Source: Oscillospiraceae bacterium (GTDB lineage: Bacteria; Bacillota; Clostridia; Oscillospirales; Acutalibacteraceae). From it: a DNA stretch of 6,226 nucleotides. The position numbers were made by a program, and so were the translations under genes. The stretch covers positions 40,465 through 46,690 of the forward strand of contig DXWE01000003.1 of NCBI GenBank assembly GCA_019417045.1. The letters run 5' to 3'. Below the pieces are notes generated by a model that worked only from the letters and a program-made list of their open reading frames with translations, ran no database searches and was not told the DNA's origin. Of the stretch, positions 1-6,158 are shown in pieces (position 1 is the stretch's first letter; every line of letters begins with the position of its first letter).

Positions 1-138
1 GGGATGGCGTGCACCGGCGGATGTATCGGCGGCGCGGGGTGCCTGACCCATGGCGAGAAGAACAAGGCGGATGTGGACAAATACGGCATGGAGGCCTACG
101 AGAAGACCATCTCGGACGCGATCAGCGTGCTGAAATAA
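1..138 (+). CDS. [FeFe]-hydrogenase-like protein, C-terminal fragment
   Basis: This is the last 45 codons of a gene that begins left of the window, read in frame 1 and ending at TAA 136-138. The fragment starts GMACTGGCIGGAGCLTHG. This matches the L3 motif of [FeFe] hydrogenases (MACxxGCxxGxG), whose two cysteines, here encoded at 10-12 and 22-24, ligate the 4Fe-4S part of the catalytic H-cluster. The tail after the motif is charged and helical (DKYGMEAYEKTISDAISVLK). It resembles the C-terminus of clostridial monomeric or group-B-like hydrogenases annotated as 4Fe-4S dicluster proteins. Members reversibly make H2 or act as redox sensors in the cytoplasm of anaerobes. Motif and tail are seen directly; the family is inferred from them. 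Subgroup and physiological direction cannot be decided from 45 residues. A related iron-sulfur protein that kept only this C-terminal motif is the main alternative. Confidence 0.72.
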   Translation, partial: GMACTGGCIGGAGCLTHGEKNKADVDKYGMEAYEKTISDAISVLK

Positions 139-153
139 GTATACAAATAGTAA

Positions 154-187
154 AAACGCCCAACGGATCTACTGTCCGTTGGGCGTT
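154..187 (-). terminator. Terminator hairpin, left copy of a 34-bp repeat
   Basis: A perfect 13-bp stem (155-167 with 175-187) closes a 7-base loop, TCTACTG. On the minus strand it is followed by TTTTTACTATTTG, so it has the form of an intrinsic terminator for transcription arriving from the ABC exporter operon. On the plus strand the downstream flank is CAATCTG with no T-run, so as a terminator for the hydrogenase gene, which ends 16 bases upstream, this copy looks crippled. The whole 34-base sequence recurs unchanged at 383-416. Confidence 0.8.
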
Positions 188-382
188 CAATCTGTCCCAA
201 AAGTGTCGAAAGGAAGGGGAGGTGTGGAGGGGGAACCATCCGGGTTCCCCACTCCGCGTCGAGCGAAGCGGAGTAAAGCCGCCTTCAGGCGGCCGAAAGT
301 GGGGGAAATCGGGGGATTTGCCCCACTTTCGCATGCAGCTTGTCTAAGAAGCCACGTCTTGTATGACTTCTTAGACAAGCTG
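188..382. other. Non-coding block with five consecutive hairpins
   Basis: No believable gene lies in this stretch. It contains a chain of separate perfect inverted repeats: 230-250 (8-bp stem GGGGAACC, 5-base loop), 251-274 (7-bp stem ACTCCGC), 278-293 (6-7-bp stem GCCGCC), 294-331 (11-bp stem CGAAAGTGGGG, with a further AAAT/ATTT pairing inside) and 336-382 (16-bp stem). They are packed with gaps of 0 to 4 bases. Such packing suggests a mobile intergenic repeat or a structured RNA rather than random sequence. I do not recognise it as a named RNA family or riboswitch. Confidence 0.6.
336..382. repeat. Long perfect inverted repeat, 16-bp stem
   Basis: CAGCTTGTCTAAGAAG at 336-351 is the exact reverse complement of 367-382, with a 15-base loop at 352-366. 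It lies directly against the right copy of the duplicated terminator, with no base between. It has no T-run of its own on either strand, so it is not a typical intrinsic terminator. It may be the folded end of the inserted element. Confidence 0.8.
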
Positions 383-417
383 AAACGCCCAACGGATCTA
401 CTGTCCGTTGGGCGTTT
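383..417 (+). terminator. Terminator hairpin, right copy of the repeat
   Basis: This is the same hairpin as at 154-187, here with a 14-bp stem (383-396 with 404-417) and loop TCTACTG. On the plus strand it ends in GTTTTGC, a short T-run that fits termination of the hydrogenase transcript. On the minus strand the stem is followed by only TTTC, so it is a weak terminator for the ABC operon, whose last stop codon is about 37 bases away. The two copies appear to divide the work: this one for plus-strand transcription, the left one for minus-strand transcription. Confidence 0.72.
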
Positions 418-453
418 TGCATGCCACAGGGGGGCTTTTATGGATATCTGGCT

Positions 454-2328
454 CTATTCGAGTTCAAATGCGCCGGTATACAGCTGGTAGTACTGGCCCT
501 TCTGCTCGATGAGCTGTTCGTGGGTACCGCGCTCGATGATCCGCCCGTGTTCGAGCACCATGATGACGTCCGAGTTCTGCACGGTCGAGAGCCGGTGCGC
601 GATGACGAACACGGTGCGCCCGTACATCAACGCGTCCATCCCGCGTTGGACGATCGCCTCGGTGCGGGTGTCGATACTCGAAGTGGCCTCGTCGAGGATC
701 ATGACCGGCGGGTCCGCCACCGCCGCCCGGGCGATCGAGAGCAGCTGCCGCTGGCCCTGCGAGAGCCCCGAGCCGTCGCCCGACAGCACCGTGTCGTATC
801 CCTGCGGCAGCCGCTCGATGAACTCATGTGCGCCGGCGAGTTCCGCCGCCGCCTTGACCTCCTCGTCGGTCGCCTGCAGGTTGCCGTAGCGGATGTTCTC
901 CATCACCGTGCCGGTGAACAGGTTCACATCCTGCAGCACGATACCGAGCGAACGGCGCAGGTCACTCTTTTTGATCTTGTTGATATTGATCCCGTCGTAC
1001 CGGATCTTGCCGTCCGCCAGATCGTAGAACCGGTTGATGAGGTTGGTGATGGTGGTCTTGCCCGCGCCGGTGGCCCCCACAAACGCGACCTTCTGGCCGG
1101 GCTCGGCGTACAGCGTGATGTTGTGCAGCACGAGCTTGTCGGGATCATATCCGAAATCCACGTCGAAGAACCGCACGTCGCCGGTCAGCTTTGTATAGGT
1201 GACCGTGCCGTCCTCATGCGGGTGCTTCCACGCCCAGATCCCCGTGCGCTCGTCCGCCTCGACGAGATCATCGCCGTCGTATTTAGCGTTGACGAGGGTC
1301 ACATATCCCTCGTCCGTCTCGGACGGTTCGTCCATCAGCGCGAAGATCCGCTCCGCGCCCGCCAGCGCCATGATGACCGCATTGAACTGCTGGGACACCT
1401 GGTTGATCGGCATGGTGAAGGTGCGGCTGAGCTGCAAAAAGGAGGCGATAGCCCCGAGCGTCAGCCCGCCGATCCCGCCGATCGCGAGCAGGCCGCCCGC
1501 CATCGCAATGAGCACGTATTGCAGGTATCCGATGTTCGCGAGGATCGGGGCGAGGATATTGGAATAGGTGTTGGCTTTGGTGGTGTTCTCACACAGCTCC
1601 TCGTTGAGCTTGTCAAACCCCTCCTTGGCCGCCTCCTCGTGGCAGAACACCTTCACGACCTTCTGGCCGTTGATCATCTCCTCGATATAGCCGTCCACCC
1701 GGGCGAGCACCCGCTGCTGCTGCAGAAAATGCTTGGCGCTGCCGCCCGCCACATGTTTAATGACAAAATAGATGACGATCAGCATCACGACGATGACCGC
1801 GGTGAGATACATGCTGGTTGCAAGCATGGCACAGAACACCGCTACAATGGTCACGACCGAGGAGATCATCTGCGGCAGGCTCTGGGAGAGCATCTGCCGG
1901 AGGGTGTCCGTATCATTGGTATAGCAGCTCATGAGGTCGCCGTGGGTGTGCGTGTCGAAATAGCGGATCGGCAGGGTCTGCATGTGGGAAAACATCTCAT
2001 CCCGGATGTCTTTCAGCACCCCCTGGGAGATGACCGCCATCAGCCGGTTGTACACCCAGGTGGAGAAGACACCGAGGGCATAGATCCCCGCCATGATACA
2101 GATGGCCTGGAACAGCGGGGTGAACACCGGGTGCTCCTGCCCGAGCAGCGGGGTGATGTAGTCGTCGATCAGGGTGCGGAGAAACAGCGAGCCGGACACA
2201 TTGGCGAGGGTACTCATCAACAGACAGATCAAAACCAGGAAGAAGGGCAGCTTATAATCCTTAAAAATATAGGCGACGAGGCGGCGCACGACCGCCATCT
2301 TGCCCTTTGTCAGCTTACGCGACGTCAT
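454..2328 (-). CDS. ABC exporter half-transporter, catalytic subunit of heterodimer
   Basis: This is a 624-residue inner-membrane exporter subunit of the multidrug type (transmembrane domain followed by nucleotide-binding domain). About six hydrophobic segments occupy residues 25-310. The ATPase domain has Walker A GATGAGKT (418-425), Q-loop Gln466, signature LSQGQ (522-526), Walker B VMILDE (542-547) with the catalytic Glu547, and the switch His578 in AHRL. Walker B and H-loop are intact, while the signature has Gln for the usual Gly. This is the pattern of TM288-like subunits that pair with a degenerate partner. Residues about 345-385 form an extra acidic and aromatic linker (contains RTGIWAWKHPHEDG) between the two domains. 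I chose the ATG at 2328. It lies 8 bases after an AAGGGGGG ribosome binding site and overlaps the end of the preceding exporter gene by 14 bases. Earlier in-frame codons up to 2400 lie deeper in that gene. It is the last gene of the operon. Substrate is unknown; drugs, peptides or lipids are all possible. Confidence 0.93.
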   Translation of the reverse strand: MTSRKLTKGKMAVVRRLVAYIFKDYKLPFFLVLICLLMSTLANVSGSLFLRTLIDDYITPLLGQEHPVFTPLFQAICIMAGIYALGVFSTWVYNRLMAVISQGVLKDIRDEMFSHMQTLPIRYFDTHTHGDLMSCYTNDTDTLRQMLSQSLPQMISSVVTIVAVFCAMLATSMYLTAVIVVMLIVIYFVIKHVAGGSAKHFLQQQRVLARVDGYIEEMINGQKVVKVFCHEEAAKEGFDKLNEELCENTTKANTYSNILAPILANIGYLQYVLIAMAGGLLAIGGIGGLTLGAIASFLQLSRTFTMPINQVSQQFNAVIMALAGAERIFALMDEPSETDEGYVTLVNAKYDGDDLVEADERTGIWAWKHPHEDGTVTYTKLTGDVRFFDVDFGYDPDKLVLHNITLYAEPGQKVAFVGATGAGKTTITNLINRFYDLADGKIRYDGININKIKKSDLRRSLGIVLQDVNLFTGTVMENIRYGNLQATDEEVKAAAELAGAHEFIERLPQGYDTVLSGDGSGLSQGQRQLLSIARAAVADPPVMILDEATSSIDTRTEAIVQRGMDALMYGRTVFVIAHRLSTVQNSDVIMVLEHGRIIERGTHEQLIEQKGQYYQLYTGAFELE

Positions 2329-4054
2329 GCGACGCACCCCCCTTCTGCTGGGACTCGTACACTTCCCGGTAGATCTCGCTGCTGTGCAGCAGTTGTTCAT
2401 GGGTGCCGGCGGCGGTCACGCGGCCGCCCTCCATGACGAGGATCACATCCGCGTCCTCCACCGAGGAGATCCGCTGTGCAATGATGAATTTGGTGGTGTC
2501 CGGGATCTCGGTCTTAAATGCCTGTCGGATCAGCGCATCGGTCTTGGTGTCCACCGCGCTGGTCGAGTCGTCCAGGATCAGGATCTTCGGCTTTTTCAGC
2601 AGGGCGCGCGCGATACACAGCCGCTGCTTCTGCCCGCCGGACACATTGGTGCCGCCCTGCTCGATGTACGTATCATACCCGTCCGGGAAGGTACGGATGA
2701 AGTCGTCCGCCTGTGCGAGCCTGCACACCCGCACCAGCTCTTCATCGGAGGCGTCCGGGTTGCCCCAGCGCAGGTTCTCCTTGATGGTGCCGGAGAACAG
2801 CACGTTCTTTTGCAGCACCATCGCGACGTTTTCGCGCAGGGTCTGCAAATCGTACTCCCGTACATCCACTCCGCTGACGAGTACCGTGCCCTTGGTGGCG
2901 TCGTACAGACGCGGGATCAGCTGTACGAGGCTGCTCTTGGCGCTGCCTGTGCCGCCGATAATGCCGACCGTCTGCCCGCTCTCAATCTTCAGGTTCACGT
3001 CCAGCAGACAGAGCTTGTGAGGATCCTTCGCATAGCTGAAGCTGACATCCCGAAATTCGACGCTGCCGTCGTTGACCGTTTTCACCGGATTTTCGCCGTT
3101 TTGCAGGTCGCTCTGTTCGTCGAGCACCTCCACAATTCGCTCGATGGACGCCTGCGAGATGATGATCATCACGAACACCATCGACAGGGTCATCAGCCCC
3201 ATCAGGATCTGGGCGGCATAGGTCATCATGGTCATCAGTTCGCCGGTGGTCATTTCGCTCGACACGATCAGCTTGGCGCCGAGCCAGGAGAGCAGGATCA
3301 TGCATGAGTAGATGGAGAACTGCATGACCGGGCTGTTAAATGCGACAATTTTCTCCGCCTTGGAAAAATCCTGATAGATGTCCTGCGAAACGGCCTTGAA
3401 CTTCTCGTCCTCGTGGTCCTCCCGCACGAAGGATTTCACCACCCGGATGCCGCGCACGTTCTCCTGCACCACCCGGTTGAGCTTGTCGTAGGTCTTGAAC
3501 ACCCGCTCAAACAGCGGATGCGCCAACTTGGCGATCACGATCAGCCCGGTGCCGACAATGGGGGCGGCGATCAGGAAGATGAGCGCGAGCTCCGCATTGA
3601 CCTGGAACGCCATAATCATGGAGAGCACCAGCATCAGCGGGCCGCGCATCGCCACGCGCACGATCATCATATAGGCCATCTGGACGTTGGTCACGTCGGT
3701 GGTCAGGCGGGTGACAAGGCTCGCGGAGGAGAACTTGTCGATGTTGGCAAACGAGTAATTCTGGATCTGGTAGTACATGCCGCGACGCAGGTTTTTCGCA
3801 AACCCGGCGGACGCCTGCGAGGCATATTTGCCGGACAGGACGCCGGTGATCAGCGAGACGACGGTCGAGAGCAGCATGAAGATCCCGGTCCGGATAATGA
3901 CGTCCTTGTCGCCCGGTTCAATCCCGAAATCGATCATGTTGGCCATCAGATAGGGGATGACCACGTCCATGATCACCTCCAGGGTGACAAAGATCGGGGC
4001 GAGAATCGAATCCTTTTTGTATTCGCCTATGTAGCGTGTCAGTTTTCTAACCAT
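2315..4054 (-). CDS. ABC exporter half-transporter, degenerate-site subunit
   Basis: This 579-residue protein has about six membrane segments near residues 17-38, 53-75, 128-151, 155-176, 241-264 and 272-300, followed by a nucleotide-binding domain. Visible motifs are Walker A GGTGSAKS (367-374, Ala at a usual Gly), Q-loop Gln415, canonical signature VSGGQ (471-475) and Walker B ILILDD (491-496). Asp496 replaces the catalytic Glu, and Gln527 (IIAQRIS) replaces the switch His. These two substitutions mark the non-hydrolysing site known from TM287 and similar heterodimeric exporters. Its canonical signature should complete the active site on the partner, and the partner's LSQGQ should complete the degenerate one. 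The ATG at 4054 has a strong AAAGGAGG 6 bases upstream and lies 16 bases after the MarR stop codon. The gene end overlaps the partner start, which suggests coupled translation and equal amounts of the two proteins. It acts in the cytoplasmic membrane as an efflux pump; cargo is not predictable. Confidence 0.94.
   Translation of the reverse strand: MVRKLTRYIGEYKKDSILAPIFVTLEVIMDVVIPYLMANMIDFGIEPGDKDVIIRTGIFMLLSTVVSLITGVLSGKYASQASAGFAKNLRRGMYYQIQNYSFANIDKFSSASLVTRLTTDVTNVQMAYMMIVRVAMRGPLMLVLSMIMAFQVNAELALIFLIAAPIVGTGLIVIAKLAHPLFERVFKTYDKLNRVVQENVRGIRVVKSFVREDHEDEKFKAVSQDIYQDFSKAEKIVAFNSPVMQFSIYSCMILLSWLGAKLIVSSEMTTGELMTMMTYAAQILMGLMTLSMVFVMIIISQASIERIVEVLDEQSDLQNGENPVKTVNDGSVEFRDVSFSYAKDPHKLCLLDVNLKIESGQTVGIIGGTGSAKSSLVQLIPRLYDATKGTVLVSGVDVREYDLQTLRENVAMVLQKNVLFSGTIKENLRWGNPDASDEELVRVCRLAQADDFIRTFPDGYDTYIEQGGTNVSGGQKQRLCIARALLKKPKILILDDSTSAVDTKTDALIRQAFKTEIPDTTKFIIAQRISSVEDADVILVMEGGRVTAAGTHEQLLHSSEIYREVYESQQKGGASHDVA
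2337..2342 (-). promoter_or_regulatory. Ribosome binding site inside the upstream coding region
   Basis: A run of six G, preceded by AA, lies 8 bases before the ATG at 2328 and within the last codons of the upstream exporter gene (Lys-Gly-Gly). It decides the start of the downstream subunit and supports translational coupling across the 14-base gene overlap. Confidence 0.65.
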
Positions 4055-4070
4055 GGTCTGCCTCCTTTAC

Positions 4071-4487
4071 TCACTGGCACAGATTGCGAAGCATACGGTC
4101 GGTGACGGTGAAAAACAGCGAGAGCTCCTGCTCACTCAACCCCATCGAGATCGTGGCCTCCAGTTCGTCCACATACCGGGCGCTGCTCGCAAAGACGTTT
4201 TGGCTCTTCTCCGTCAGGACAATGGTCTTGTACCGCTTATCCTCCGGCCAGGATGCCGTGACGATCCAGCCATCCCGTTCCAGCCGCCGCAGGATACTGC
4301 TCACCGTGGGATGGGACAGCCCAAACTCCTCCTCGAGATCCTTTGGAAAGATCGGGCCCTCCGTGTGGCGCGCCAGGAACCGCAGTGTGCTCATCTGAGA
4401 ACCGGTCAGCCCAAACTGGGCCAGCTGCCGGTTGAACTGCCGCTCGATCGCGGTGTTGAGGATCTTCACCTGTTTGCCTATATGCAT
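4071..4487 (-). CDS. MarR-family transcriptional regulator
   Basis: This is a 138-residue cytoplasmic DNA-binding protein, the usual MarR length. The N-terminal dimerisation helix is followed by a winged helix: helix-turn-helix at about residues 48-73 with the recognition helix in SHPTVSSILRRLERDG, then the wing with the conserved EDKR (82-85) and VLTEKS. Short C-terminal helices complete the dimer interface. MarR proteins bind palindromic operators as dimers and let go when a phenolic, antibiotic or oxidant ligand binds. Being first in an operon with a two-subunit exporter fits a self-regulated efflux system. The ATG at 4487 was chosen because GGAGG lies 8 bases before it. A GTG at 4505 and an ATG at 4502 are in frame but lack a ribosome binding site, and they sit only about 8-11 bases from the predicted transcription start. 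The exporter pair follows after 16 bases in the same direction. The effector is unknown. Confidence 0.93.
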   Translation of the reverse strand: MHIGKQVKILNTAIERQFNRQLAQFGLTGSQMSTLRFLARHTEGPIFPKDLEEEFGLSHPTVSSILRRLERDGWIVTASWPEDKRYKTIVLTEKSQNVFASSARYVDELEATISMGLSEQELSLFFTVTDRMLRNLCQ

Positions 4488-4495
4488 GGCATTCA

Positions 4496-4500
4496 CCTCC
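4496..4500 (-). promoter_or_regulatory. Ribosome binding site of the MarR gene
   Basis: GGAGG lies 8 bases before ATG 4487. It overlaps the alternative in-frame start ATG at 4502 (ATGGAGG), which argues against that start and the GTG at 4505. Confidence 0.75.
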
Positions 4501-4505
4501 ATCAC

Positions 4506-4517
4506 GTCGCATGCGAC
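4506..4517. promoter_or_regulatory. 12-bp perfect palindrome, candidate MarR operator
   Basis: GTCGCATGCGAC is its own reverse complement. It begins 2 bases after the -10 box of the MarR promoter and covers the expected transcription start near 4513. A dimeric repressor bound here would block initiation. Palindrome and position are seen directly; binding by the adjacent MarR protein is inferred from the habit of this family to repress itself. Confidence 0.6.
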
Positions 4518-4519
4518 AT

Positions 4520-4548
4520 ATTATACTGAAAAACTGCCCGATTGTCAA
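4520..4548 (-). promoter_or_regulatory. Consensus sigma-A promoter of the MarR-exporter operon
   Basis: The minus strand reads TTGACA (4548-4543), a 17-base spacer, then TATAAT (4525-4520). Both hexamers are perfect consensus and the spacing is optimal. The start of transcription would fall near 4513, giving a leader of about 26 bases before ATG 4487. A promoter this strong implies that the operon is held off by a repressor rather than by weak promoter sequence. Confidence 0.88.
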
Positions 4549-4557
4549 CCGGGCAGT
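4529..4557 (-). terminator. Intrinsic terminator overlapping the MarR promoter
   Basis: On the minus strand ACTGCCCG (4557-4550) pairs perfectly with CGGGCAGT (4540-4533) across a 9-base loop, and five T follow (4533-4529, the first being the last stem base). This is a classic intrinsic terminator for transcripts coming from the MocR gene, which ends about 140 bases upstream. The loop contains the -35 TTGACA of the next promoter. The same inverted repeat could also be a protein-binding site, since it is centred on the -35 box. Confidence 0.65.
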
Positions 4558-4649
4558 CTGCCAAGACATATTTTTTCCTTTCAGGGGGATTTTAGTCGTT
4601 CTGCCAGTCCACCCGGCAAGTGAGCGGATTTGGTGCACCTGCCAAGGGG

Positions 4650-4677
4650 TCCGGACCAGCTTCCCTGCGGGTCCGGA
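4650..4677. other. 8-bp inverted repeat downstream of the MocR gene
   Basis: TCCGGACC (4650-4657) pairs with GGTCCGGA (4670-4677) across a 12-base loop, starting 19 bases past the MocR stop codon. No T-run follows on either strand, so it is not a standard intrinsic terminator. It may protect the transcript end. The remaining bases of the spacer 4558-4696 show no gene. Confidence 0.45.
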
Positions 4678-4696
4678 ATGCTGCAAATGAGCGGGC

Positions 4697-6153
4697 TCAG
4701 CACACCCGCCACGCCTCGCACAGCCGCCCGACCGCCGCCTCCAGCCGGTCGGGCTGCACGCCGGAATAACACATCACAAACGTGTGTGTGCCGGTCTCCC
4801 CGCCGGCCGGACTGGGCGGCTGTGTGCCCTGCCAGTAGTCGGACAGGCAGGCGACACGTACGCCGCGTGCCGCAGCCGCCTGCGTCAGCTCCCGGTCGGA
4901 GAGGGGAGAGCGCAGGGTGAGCAGAAAATGCAGACCCGCATGCTGTTCGTTGATGGTGGCGACCGTGTGCAGTGGGCTGTCCTGGATACACCGGAGCAAT
5001 CGGTCGCGCAGCGCGCGGTAGGTCGTGCGCATGCGGTGGATGTGCCGTTCAAAATGGCCGTCCGCCATGAATTTGGCCAGGGTGTACTGCTCAAAGCTCG
5101 GCACCGTACACGCATAGAACCCGAGCCGTTCGCGGTAGGCGCACAACAGGGTGGGCGGCAGCACCATATACCCGATGCGCAGCGAGGGAGCGAGGCTCTT
5201 GGTAAAGGTATTGGTATAGATGACCCGGCCGGCCGGATCGATGCTCTGCATCGCCGGGATCGGCCGGCCGGAAAGCCGGAATTCGCTGTCGTAGTCGTCT
5301 TCGACAATCACCCGGCCGGGAACCTCTTCGGCCCAGCGGAGCAGTTCCTGCCGCCGCCCGACCGGCATCACGAGCCCGGTGGGAAACTGGTGGGAGGGAG
5401 AGATATGCAGGACATCCGCGTCGCTCTCCCGGAGTGCCGCGGCGGACAGGCCACTGTCATCCAGCGGCAGAAACCGGCAACAGACGCCGTTTTGGGCATA
5501 GATGCGGGCGATTTTCGGATAGCCGGGATTCTCCACGGCAAACACCCGGTCCCGGCCGAGCAGCTGCACCAGCAGGCCGTAGAGGTATTCCGTGCCCGCG
5601 CCGATCAGGATCTGGTCCGGCGACACGGCCATCCCGCGAAACTGATAGAGGTAGGCGGCAATCTGTTCCCGCAGCGCGGGCAGCCCCTGCGGGTCGACCG
5701 CGTCGAGCAGGTGAGTGCGTTCCTCGGAGAGCACCTCCCGCAGCAGCCTGGCCCAGCTGGCAAACGGAAAGCGGCTCGCGTCGATCCCGTTTTGGCGGAA
5801 ATCACAGAACCAGCCGCCCGGCTCGGGCGGCGCGGGGAGTCCGCCTGTTGCGGGGGACGCCGCCCGCCCGCCCCCGCGTTGTCGACAGGGGGAACGGGAG
5901 GCGTCGCCGGGTCGAGCGGACACACATAATACCCGCTTCTCTCCCGCGCATACAGATATCCCTCCGCCTGCAGCTGCGCGTATGCCGCCTCCACCGTGAT
6001 GACGCTCACCTGTATCTGCTCCGCCAGCCGCCGCTTGGAGGGCAGCTTGTCCCCCGCCCGCAGCGTGCCCTGCGCCATGTCCCGGCGCAGACAGGCGTAT
6101 AGCTGGGCGTACAGGGGGATGTGGCTGTGGGGATCGAGCACATAGGTCAGCAT
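4697..6153 (-). pseudogene. MocR/PdxR/GabR-type regulator interrupted by a frameshift
   Basis: The gene starts at ATG 6153, with AGGAGG 5 bases upstream, and its normal stop is TGA 4697-4699. The first frame encodes a GntR-type winged helix (residues 8-77, including KLPSKRRLAEQ and VSVITVEAAYAQLQAEGY) and a Pro/Gly-rich linker. It then runs out of frame to a stop at 5605. The next frame encodes the complete aminotransferase fold I domain: ENPGYP, SPSHQFPTG, VEDDYDSEFR and TFTKSLAPSLRIGY, ending in MCYSGVQPDRLEAAV. Restoring one base joins the frames as GGRRPPATGGLPAPPEPGG and gives 485 residues, the usual family length. The PLP lysine would then be Lys319, with Asp286 and Tyr288 at the spacing of GabR Asp279, Tyr281 and Lys312. 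Such proteins sense PLP or amino compounds and control pyridoxine, GABA or related genes. The break may be a real mutation or a sequencing error in a run of C. PdxR is possible, but no target gene is in view to confirm it. Confidence 0.85.
5852..5856 (-). other. Most likely site of the MocR frameshift
   Basis: The minus strand reads GTCCCCCGC here, a run of five C. Adding one C joins the upstream frame (ending GGRRPP) to the downstream frame (ATGGLPAPPEP) without an odd segment. The total gene length, 1457 bases, is one short of a multiple of three. The nearby run of five G at 5871-5875 is an alternative site, but repair there would insert shadow-frame residues into the linker. Confidence 0.6.
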
Positions 6154-6158
6154 GGCAA

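Larger units (their letters stand above)
154..416. repeat. Direct repeat of a terminator flanking a 195-bp structured block
   Basis: The 34 bases at 154-187 recur exactly at 383-416, loop included. The left copy keeps an A-rich left flank (the minus-strand T-tract). The right copy keeps a T-rich right flank (the plus-strand T-tract). That is what is expected if one bidirectional terminator between the converging hydrogenase and ABC genes was duplicated around inserted DNA. The intervening block, 188-382, has weakly matching inverted ends: CAATCTGTC on the left and CAGCTTGTC read inward from the right, 6 of 9 identical. No transposase or open frame of interest lies inside. A MITE-like or REP-like intergenic element is one explanation, and a tandem duplication of terminator plus spacer is another. 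Confidence 0.75.

Noticed and set aside
9..347. Open frames covering the non-coding region 139-453 (for example 9-347, 179-490, and 122-334 and 187-378 on the minus strand).
   Set aside because: They run through perfect hairpins and the end of the hydrogenase gene in the wrong frame, lack ribosome binding sites and have low-complexity Arg/Gly/Pro-rich translations.
230..382. tRNA or known riboswitch in the hairpin-rich block.
   Set aside because: No cloverleaf with a TTCRA arm or CCA end can be drawn, and no riboswitch core I know is present. It also lies downstream of both flanking genes, not in a leader.
154..416. CRISPR array, because of the exact repeats.
   Set aside because: There are only two copies, separated by 195 bases of structured DNA. 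There are no regular spacers and no cas genes.
421..2436. A 671-codon open frame on the plus strand, opposite the catalytic exporter subunit.
   Set aside because: It is the GC-rich antisense shadow of a gene with full ABC-exporter motifs. Its translation is His/Asp/Arg/Val-rich with no recognisable domain, and it starts inside the terminator region.
2300..3307. Plus-strand open frame of 335 codons opposite the degenerate exporter subunit, and a similar one at 3413-4105.
   Set aside because: The composition is typical of antisense shadows of high-GC genes, there is no domain, and the opposite strand has complete, convincing coding sequence.
4237..4686. A 149-codon minus-strand frame overlapping the MarR gene, with a nice AAGGA before an internal ATG near 4567.
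   Set aside because: It runs through the terminator and promoter and then out of frame across the MarR gene. The protein has no recognisable features, and a leader peptide placed upstream of the promoter would not be on the operon transcript.
4784..5929. A 381-codon plus-strand open frame opposite the MocR gene.
   Set aside because: It is a shadow frame. The opposite strand carries the aminotransferase motifs in order.
5605..6153. A stand-alone small GntR regulator next to a separate aminotransferase gene.
   Set aside because: The downstream frame has no credible start (only a GTG at 5923 inside the linker, in shadow sequence), and the two parts join into a full-length MocR protein when one base is restored.
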